A stretch of 19,876 nt of DNA, taken from Actinomycetota bacterium. Its GTDB lineage: Bacteria > Actinomycetota > Acidimicrobiia > Actinomarinales > Actinomarinaceae. The notes below the pieces were generated by a model. The model made no database searches and was not told the origin of the DNA. It worked only from the letters and a program-made list of their open reading frames with translations. Location: contig JAQCEB010000013.1 of NCBI GenBank assembly GCA_027729925.1, positions 1 through 19,876 of the forward strand, in the 5' to 3' direction. Position 1 is the stretch's first letter, and every line of letters begins with the position of its first letter. The translations under genes were made by a program, and so were the position numbers. Shown here piece by piece: positions 15,133 through 19,876 of this stretch.

Positions 15133-16007
15133 TGTATTCCTAATGCATAAAGATATGACACAATACGTGTTGGCACGGTAAGCTTTAACTGTTCGTTGTA
15201 AATGAATCTGTAGTCTTTAGAAGCATCTTCAGAAATTTCGATACCAATATTTATAGGCATTGGGTGTAATACTACAAAATCTTTTTTTGCATTTTTTAAT
15301 ATTTTTGATGTTAATTGGTACTTTTTAGTATAGGTTTTGAAATCAAAATCTTGTAAATTATGTATCCGTTCTTTTTGAACGCGCAGAAGTTCAATAGAAT
15401 TAGAATTTTCAAATATTTCATTCCAATCTGAAAACTTATGTAAACCTCTTAAATTTTCAGGCATTAAGTTGTCGCTAGTGAACACACCAACTTTATATCC
15501 AAGTTTATTGAGCAGTTCTCTTCCGGAATTAAAAACTCTAGAGTGTTTTAAATCACCAATGTATGTGATAGGTATCTCTTTATTTAATAGATTAAATTTT
15601 AATAATGTTGCTACGTCTAATAATGCTTGAGTTGGATGTGAAGTGGTACCAAAGCCTGCACTAATAACACTTAGATCATTCAATGACTTATAGTCTTCTA
15701 TATTATTTTCTTTTGTTCTAATAACTAATACATTTATACCCAATCCTTTATAAGTTTCGATTTCATGCATTAAGCTTTCACCTTTAGAGAGCGCAGATAT
15801 ATTATTAGATGTTTCTAAAACTTTTATACCAAGTTTTTGAGCAGCTGCTGAAAAAGACAATCTAGTTCTGGTTGAACTTTCATCAAATTTCAACAGTGCA
15901 AATGAATTAATTATATTTAATTGATCTTGATCGATATTTATTATTTGATTTAAAAGTTGTTCTAGTTTTGAATTATCAATATTTTCAAAATCTAGTAGAT
16001 GATTCAT
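15129..16007 (-). CDS. pyrB: aspartate carbamoyltransferase catalytic subunit
   Basis: PyrB (292 aa) joins carbamoyl phosphate and aspartate. The carbamoyl-phosphate site ESSTRTRLSF (43-52), the 80s-loop SKGES with Lys75 (74-78) and the HPTQALLD block with His124 (124-131) are all intact, and LHPMPI near the C-terminus is the usual proline-rich active-site loop. It differs from ornithine carbamoyltransferase by lacking the DRWQSMG-type motif. It is about 15 residues shorter than typical 305-310 aa chains. No pyrI regulatory subunit is present, in line with PyrR-type genomes. Its ATG overlaps the pyrR stop (4-bp ATGA) and its stop overlaps the pyrC start the same way. It might assemble with PyrC, as in actinobacteria and Aquifex where the genes are also adjacent; that is inference. 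Confidence 0.96.
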   Translation of the reverse strand: MNHLLDFENIDNSKLEQLLNQIINIDQDQLNIINSFALLKFDESSTRTRLSFSAAAQKLGIKVLETSNNISALSKGESLMHEIETYKGLGINVLVIRTKENNIEDYKSLNDLSVISAGFGTTSHPTQALLDVATLLKFNLLNKEIPITYIGDLKHSRVFNSGRELLNKLGYKVGVFTSDNLMPENLRGLHKFSDWNEIFENSNSIELLRVQKERIHNLQDFDFKTYTKKYQLTSKILKNAKKDFVVLHPMPINIGIEISEDASKDYRFIYNEQLKLTVPTRIVSYLYALGIQ

Positions 16008-16483
16008 CCTTTAATATCGATTCTATCTATATTATCAATTTCACTTAGAAGAACTGAAACGTATTCATTTTCTTTTGTAGGTATATTTTTTCCAACAAAT
16101 TTAGGAGTTAGTGGTAATTCTCTATGTCCTCTGTCAACCAAACATAGAAGTGAAATTGATTTAGGTCTGCCAGAATATATAACCGCTTCAATAGATGCAC
16201 GTAATGTTCTGCCGGTATAGATAACATCATCAACTAAAATTATATTTCTATTATTAGGTGAATAAAAAAGTTTAGTTTTTTGAACTTCATAATCTAAGTC
16301 ATCTCGAAAGGGATGATAGTTAATTTTTTCAAGATTATGCTCGTATCCAAAACTTTTTAAAAATACAGATATTCTATTAGCTAATATATCACCTCTTCTT
16401 GGGATTCCAAGGATTAGTGGATTATCAAGATTGGTCTCAACAATTTCTTTACTTAGTCTATAAAGAATTTTTTCAATATCCAT
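16004..16483 (-). CDS. pyrR: PyrR, UMP-sensing RNA-binding regulator / uracil phosphoribosyltransferase
   Basis: PyrR (159 aa) binds pyr mRNA when loaded with UMP or UTP and lowers pyr gene expression; many members also convert uracil and PRPP to UMP. The PRPP motif IILVDDVIYTGRT (81-93) and the diagnostic stretch LVDRGHRELPLTPKFVGKNIPT match the family closely. The basic ILGIPRRGDILANR (24-37) also fits the family. The frame extends up to 16513 (MMSVSIKRKK), but I choose the ATG at 16483: AAAGGA lies six bases upstream, and MDIEKILYRLSKEI aligns with the usual N-terminal helix. First gene of the eight-gene pyr operon; its stop overlaps pyrB. A hairpin resembling a PyrR target lies just before its ribosome binding site, so autoregulation is likely. 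Confidence 0.95.
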   Translation of the reverse strand: MDIEKILYRLSKEIVETNLDNPLILGIPRRGDILANRISVFLKSFGYEHNLEKINYHPFRDDLDYEVQKTKLFYSPNNRNIILVDDVIYTGRTLRASIEAVIYSGRPKSISLLCLVDRGHRELPLTPKFVGKNIPTKENEYVSVLLSEIDNIDRIDIKG

Positions 16484-16488
16484 TTTTT

Positions 16489-16494
16489 TCCTTT
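16489..16494 (-). promoter_or_regulatory. pyrR Shine-Dalgarno sequence
   Basis: AAAGGA on the minus strand with six bases to the ATG at 16483. It is the best ribosome binding site in the spacer, decides the pyrR start, and begins directly after the last base of the hairpin at 16495-16512. Confidence 0.75.
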
Positions 16495-16512
16495 TGATGC
16501 TCACTGACATCA
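16495..16512 (-). promoter_or_regulatory. candidate PyrR-binding RNA hairpin in the pyr operon leader
   Basis: Read on the minus strand, UGAUGU and GCAUCA pair (five Watson-Crick pairs and a closing U-G) around the hexaloop CAGUGA (16506-16501). The loop fits CNGNGA, the core of the PyrR-binding consensus ARUCCNGNGAGGYU known from Bacillus. The helix touches the pyrR Shine-Dalgarno sequence, so PyrR bound here would block ribosome entry, as reported for mycobacterial PyrR (translational repression). The lower stem differs from the Bacillus consensus, and there is no second terminator hairpin. Confidence 0.6.
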
Positions 16513-16527
16513 TTTAAAGTCTTTTTT

Positions 16528-16536
16528 ATAATAGCA
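16528..16536 (-). promoter_or_regulatory. possible extended -10 promoter for the pyr operon
   Basis: TGCTATTAT on the minus strand matches the extended -10 TGNTATAAT at all but one position. No good -35 hexamer lies upstream. Transcription would start near 16520, giving a leader of roughly 40 nt that contains the whole candidate PyrR hairpin and the ribosome binding site. Confidence 0.4.
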
Positions 16537-16540
16537 AATA

Positions 16541-16562
16541 TAAAATAATTTATATTATTTTA
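16541..16562. repeat. AT-only perfect inverted repeat at the end of the permease gene
   Basis: On the minus strand, TAAAATAAT and ATTATTTTA are exact 9-bp inverted arms around ATAA. The left arm begins with the permease stop codon. It could be a weak 3' hairpin for the transporter mRNA or an operator overlapping the -35 region of the pyr promoter; with A/T only, chance is a real alternative. Confidence 0.3.
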
Positions 16563-17483
16563 ACGATTTTCTTTGAAGAAAGGTATGCCGATATTTTTAG
16601 GTGCTCCACTATTTCCTTTTTTAAATATAGTAAGAACAATTAAAACAACGATAGTAATTATATAAGGTGCAATTTTTATTAAATAAGGACTAACTTCAAA
16701 ACCATAAGTCTGTAACCTTGGTCCTAATGCTTCAAGAAATCCAAATAAAAGAGCACCAAAAGCTGTTCTTAGGGGCTTCCAGCCACCAAAAATTACTAAG
16801 GCCAATGCTATCCAGCCCCTTCCTGATGTCATACCATCTGACCAATACGGAACGTAGCTGAGTGTAAGATAAACTCCAGACAATCCCGCAAAAGCACCGC
16901 CAACACAAGTTGCAACAAATTGAGTTTTACTTATATTCAAACCCATTGAATTAGAAGCTTTCAAATCTTCTCCAACCGCTTCAACTCTTTTGCCAAACAA
17001 CGTATTGTTGAATATAAATGAAACAATTATTAAAAGTATTATTGCTATATAAAAAACAAAATTTTGGGAAAGGAGTACTTCTAATATTGAATTAGGCTCG
17101 CTTGCACCTCTAAAATTATATATTTTTACTTCTAGCTTTTTTCCGACATAAGATTTACCAATCATTGAAGAAAGTGATATTCCTAGAATTGTTAATATTA
17201 AACCGGATACAGTTTGATCTTGTTTTAGAATAACAGTTACAAACCCATGAAGTGATGAAAAAATTGAGGCACTTAGAACTCCGATAATTGCAGCCAATAA
17301 AATATTTTCAGTATTAATTGCAGTTATAAATCCCATTACTGCACCAATTGAAATCATTCCTTCAACTCCAAGATTTAAAATACCTGCCTTTTCTGTTATT
17401 AATTCACCAAGTGCAGCAATAAATAACAAAGTTGCTGCTTGTAAGGTTGCGTTTAGTAATCCTAAAAACTGAATGTCAAACAT
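16560..17483 (-). CDS. nucleoside-type ABC transporter permease (second permease)
   Basis: A 307-aa integral membrane protein of the branched-chain amino acid/ribose permease superfamily, in the subgroup that works with BMP-family lipoproteins (for example B. subtilis NupQ, Treponema and streptococcal nucleoside importers). Typical stretches: LITEKAGILNLGVEGMISIGAVMGF, TVSGLILTILGISLSS and the coupling region FGKRVEAVGEDLKASNSMGLNISKTQ followed by GGAFAGLSGVYLTL. About eight to nine hydrophobic segments are visible. The frame extends to 17504, but the ATG at 17483 has AAAAGG six to seven bases upstream, while the farther ATG has no ribosome site; with it, the overlap with the preceding permease gene is 8 bp. 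Nucleoside substrate is inferred from the family and from the neighbouring pyr operon; other BMP-linked substrates are possible. Confidence 0.88.
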   Translation of the reverse strand: MFDIQFLGLLNATLQAATLLFIAALGELITEKAGILNLGVEGMISIGAVMGFITAINTENILLAAIIGVLSASIFSSLHGFVTVILKQDQTVSGLILTILGISLSSMIGKSYVGKKLEVKIYNFRGASEPNSILEVLLSQNFVFYIAIILLIIVSFIFNNTLFGKRVEAVGEDLKASNSMGLNISKTQFVATCVGGAFAGLSGVYLTLSYVPYWSDGMTSGRGWIALALVIFGGWKPLRTAFGALLFGFLEALGPRLQTYGFEVSPYLIKIAPYIITIVVLIVLTIFKKGNSGAPKNIGIPFFKENR

Positions 17484-18534
17484 CTTGAACCTTTTTAACT
17501 TCATATGTAAAGAAAAACTGGATTATTAATGCTCCGAAAAGAGTAGATGCTTGAATAATTTCTGCTAAGTAAGAACTCACTCCAATTGTCTGAATTACCG
17601 ATCCTCCTATTGAAAGTGCTCCAAAAAGTATGCCTACTAAAAAAATTCCTATTGGTCTCATTCCTGTTATTGCTGCAACAATAATTGCAGTGTATCCAAA
17701 TCCTTGAGAAAGCCCTGTTGAGACACGATGAGTTTGACTTAGAAGCTCAATTGCACCAGCTAATCCAGCAAAACCACCACCAATCAACATTGCTATAAAA
17801 GCAACTTGTTTTGATTTAATACCAGCATATAGAGCTGTTAATTCTGAACCACCAGCAATTCTTAATTCATAACCAAAGACTGATTTTTCTTTTAAATAAT
17901 AAGCTATAAAAGTGAAGAAGATACAAATTAGGAATCCAGAACTTAATTTACTTGTAATGATAGGAAGATAAACTGACTTATCAACATATGCTGCTGCAGG
18001 AAAATTTAATGAATTCGGATCTTTCCAAACTCCATTAACTAAGTAAAGAGTTAAACCAATAACTATATAATTAGTTAATAAAGTAGTAATAATTTCATTT
18101 ACTCCAAATATAGTTTTTGCCAATGCAGGAATTAATATACAAAAAGAACCTCCTATAAATCCCGAAACAAGAAGAACTAAAATAAATACATTAGAATTAC
18201 CAATTGCAAGATTTATATAAACAAAATTAAGTGCTATAGCACCCATAAATATTTGTCCTTCTGCACCTATATTCCAAAGCTTGACAGAATTAATAATTGA
18301 AATTCCTAAACCTGCCAAAATAAGGGGAGTAGCCTTATTTAATGAATTGCTTAGACTGTTTAAGCTACCTACAGAAAGTTTGATCATTAATGAAAACACA
18401 TCCAATGGGTTTTTTGATTGTAAAAAAAGTATTATTGAACCAATTAAAAAAGCAATAATAAGTCCAAATAAAAAAGAATAAAAAGTTGATAATTCATTTG
18501 CTTTTAACTTTTTTGTAAGAATGTATTTATTCAT
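17476..18534 (-). CDS. nucleoside-type ABC transporter permease (first permease)
   Basis: A 352-aa integral membrane permease, the partner of the next gene in a heterodimeric channel. Family stretches are clear: NKATPLILAGLGISIINSVKLWNIGAEGQIFMGAIA, GVNEIITTLLTNYIVIGLTLYLVNG, and the loop YELRIAGGSELTALYAGIKSKQVAFIAMLIGGGFAGLAGAIE that docks on the ATPase. It has eight or more membrane segments, with an N-terminal one at about residues 17-40. A TTG-started frame reaches 18552, but the ATG at 18534 is preferred: GGCAGG lies five bases upstream, and the 8-bp overlap with the ATPase gene equals that at the next junction. Substrate class (purine or pyrimidine nucleosides) is inferred from BMP-type relatives. 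Confidence 0.88.
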   Translation of the reverse strand: MNKYILTKKLKANELSTFYSFLFGLIIAFLIGSIILFLQSKNPLDVFSLMIKLSVGSLNSLSNSLNKATPLILAGLGISIINSVKLWNIGAEGQIFMGAIALNFVYINLAIGNSNVFILVLLVSGFIGGSFCILIPALAKTIFGVNEIITTLLTNYIVIGLTLYLVNGVWKDPNSLNFPAAAYVDKSVYLPIITSKLSSGFLICIFFTFIAYYLKEKSVFGYELRIAGGSELTALYAGIKSKQVAFIAMLIGGGFAGLAGAIELLSQTHRVSTGLSQGFGYTAIIVAAITGMRPIGIFLVGILFGALSIGGSVIQTIGVSSYLAEIIQASTLFGALIIQFFFTYEVKKVQDV

Positions 18535-19876
18535 TAATACCTGCCATAGCAAGACCTAATTTTTCAATAGAAAATTCTTCTAATGAAAATTCTTTTATTA
18601 TAGTACCTTCAAACATGACTATGATTCTGTCGCTTAATTTAAATAATTCATCAAGATCTTCCGAGAATAACATTATTGCAGATCCCTGATTTCTTTGTTC
18701 TACTAATAATTTGTGAATTGCTTCAACTGCATTGAAATCTAATCCACGAGTTGGTTGAGAGGCAACTATTACATCCGGGTTTGAAATTAACTCTCTACCC
18801 ATTAAAAGTTTTTGCATGTTACCTCCAGAAAGTGTAGATATTTCTGCTTTTACGTCTGGAGCTTTAATAGCAAATTGATTAATTAAACTACTAAGATAAG
18901 TTTTTAATTTTTTCGAGGACAAGTGTGGGCCATACCTTGCTTTAAAATATTCTTTTATTGCTGAATTATCTAAAACAGAAACTCCTGGAGCTAATCCTAC
19001 ACCAAGTCTATTTTCTGGAATATAAGAGAGCTTTAATTTTTTCCTAGACTTAACACCTTTCTTAGAAACATTAATATTGGAAATATAAATTGAACCTTTG
19101 TAATTCTTTATCAGCCCACATATTACATTTGCAAGCTCAACTTGTCCGTTCCCAGAAACTCCTGCAACGCCGAGAATTTCCCCACTTTTTATTTCTAGAG
19201 AAATATTATTTAAAATTTCAAAGTTTTGATTTGAATAAAGAGAAAGTTCTTTAACCTCCAACTTTGAACGGCCTTTAATGTTATCTTTTTTAATTTCGCT
19301 CCTATTAATCTCACCCATCATAAGTTGAATTAAATCGATATCTTTAGTTGCAGATGTTGTTAAATTTTGAGCAACCATATTGCCATTTTTCAAAATATAG
19401 ATTTTATCTGTAAATTCTCTAATCTCTTTCAACTTATGAGTTATAAGGACTATTGTTTTTTTTTCTGATTTGGATAATATTTCTAGAGAGAGTTTAAGCT
19501 GTTGTGTTTCCTGTGGTGTTAAAACAGCTGTAGGTTCATCCAGTAACATAATTGAACTATTGTTAAATAATAATTTAATAATTTCAACTTTTTGTTTCTC
19601 TCCAACTGAAAGTTCGGAAATATATGTTGAAGATTTTAAATTTAATGCAAAAATTTCTGAGTATTTTTGATAGATTTGCTCAAAATTATTTTGAAACTTG
19701 TTTGATTTAGATAATATAAGATTGTCTTTAATAGTAAAGTTTTCAATTAATCTGAATTCTTGGTGCACCATACCTATCCCGTAATTAGATGCAATTTCAG
19801 GATTAAGTTTTTTAATTAAAGTGTCTCTAATTTGAATAATGCCGCTATCTGGCATGTATATGCCAGATAAAATATT
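18527..19876 (-). CDS. double-domain ABC ATPase of nucleoside/BMP-type importer (N-terminus cut by right window edge)
   Basis: The ATPase subunit with two fused nucleotide-binding domains (RbsA/YufO-NupO type). The frame stays open to the last base: codons upstream of the Met at 19855 read N-I-L-S-G-I-Y, the usual lead into PDSG, so the first Walker A lies outside. Counting from that Met: Q-loop HQE (31-33), signature LSVGE (82-86), Walker B MLLDEPTAVL (103-112), His140. The second domain has a degenerate Walker A GVSGNGQ (232-238, no Lys), signature LSGGN (342-346) and ASQPTRGLD (365-373), where Gln replaces the catalytic Glu; these changes are characteristic of BMP-linked ATPases. Only the first domain should hydrolyse ATP. 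The substrate-binding lipoprotein gene is not in the window and probably lies upstream. Confidence 0.92.
   Translation of the reverse strand, partial: NILSGIYMPDSGIIQIRDTLIKKLNPEIASNYGIGMVHQEFRLIENFTIKDNLILSKSNKFQNNFEQIYQKYSEIFALNLKSSTYISELSVGEKQKVEIIKLLFNNSSIMLLDEPTAVLTPQETQQLKLSLEILSKSEKKTIVLITHKLKEIREFTDKIYILKNGNMVAQNLTTSATKDIDLIQLMMGEINRSEIKKDNIKGRSKLEVKELSLYSNQNFEILNNISLEIKSGEILGVAGVSGNGQVELANVICGLIKNYKGSIYISNINVSKKGVKSRKKLKLSYIPENRLGVGLAPGVSVLDNSAIKEYFKARYGPHLSSKKLKTYLSSLINQFAIKAPDVKAEISTLSGGNMQKLLMGRELISNPDVIVASQPTRGLDFNAVEAIHKLLVEQRNQGSAIMLFSEDLDELFKLSDRIIVMFEGTIIKEFSLEEFSIEKLGLAMAGINE

Noticed and set aside
16484..16559. Bacillus-type pyr transcription attenuator
   Set aside because: The leader is too short, with no antiterminator plus GC-rich terminator pair; the layout fits translational control instead.
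18527..19876. Degenerate Walker A and Gln for catalytic Glu in the second ATPase domain as a sign of a decaying gene
   Set aside because: GVSGNGQ and QPTRGLD are normal for the second domain of BMP-type importer ATPases, and the frame is intact.
1..19876. tRNA/rRNA genes, insertion sequences, CRISPR arrays, integrase or toxin-antitoxin genes
   Set aside because: None seen: coding genes fill about 99% of the window and none belongs to these classes.

Overview
The window is a very compact, AT-rich (roughly 30% GC by eye) bacterial segment with no RNA genes, mobile elements or CRISPR arrays. Only about 200 of 19,876 bases lie outside genes. Gene content and order suggest a genome-streamlined, probably marine, low-GC actinobacterium (for example of the Actinomarinales type). 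The clues are sufB-sufD-Rieske-sufC with a Rieske protein between sufD and sufC, a PyrR-headed pyrR-pyrB-pyrC-carA-carB-pyrF pyrimidine operon, and a BMP-type nucleoside ABC transporter. The taxonomic call is an inference.

Left part (1-2702): the 3' end of an ABC-exporter ATPase gene (+), an orphan beta-class DNA methyltransferase (-), a secreted M23 peptidase (+), and a small protein resembling a TrkA-N half-domain (-). These genes alternate strand, and the convergent pairs overlap at their 3' ends.

Middle (2781-8160, + strand): one tightly packed run, sufB-sufD-Rieske-sufC-fumC-rpiB. It covers Fe-S cluster scaffold assembly (SufBCD), a class II fumarase and ribose-5-phosphate isomerase B. 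No cysteine desulfurase (SufS), SufU or SufR is present here.

Right part (8157-19876, - strand; transcription runs from high to low coordinates): three genes of a nucleoside-type ABC importer (ATPase cut by the window edge, then two permeases), followed after 76 bp by pyrR-pyrB-pyrC-carA-carB-pyrF-pyrD-pyrE-like. Together these cover all six steps of UMP synthesis plus the regulator, and every gene junction overlaps by 4 to 14 bp. Three of the enzymes are reduced: PyrC lacks the N-terminal strand domain, the dihydroorotate dehydrogenase is 225 aa, and the phosphoribosyltransferase is only 118 aa.

The most interesting signal is in the 76-bp spacer before pyrR. A short hairpin whose hexaloop is CAGUGA, matching the CNGNGA core of known PyrR-binding RNA, ends exactly where the pyrR Shine-Dalgarno sequence begins. 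This suggests that UMP-bound PyrR represses translation of the whole overlapping operon.
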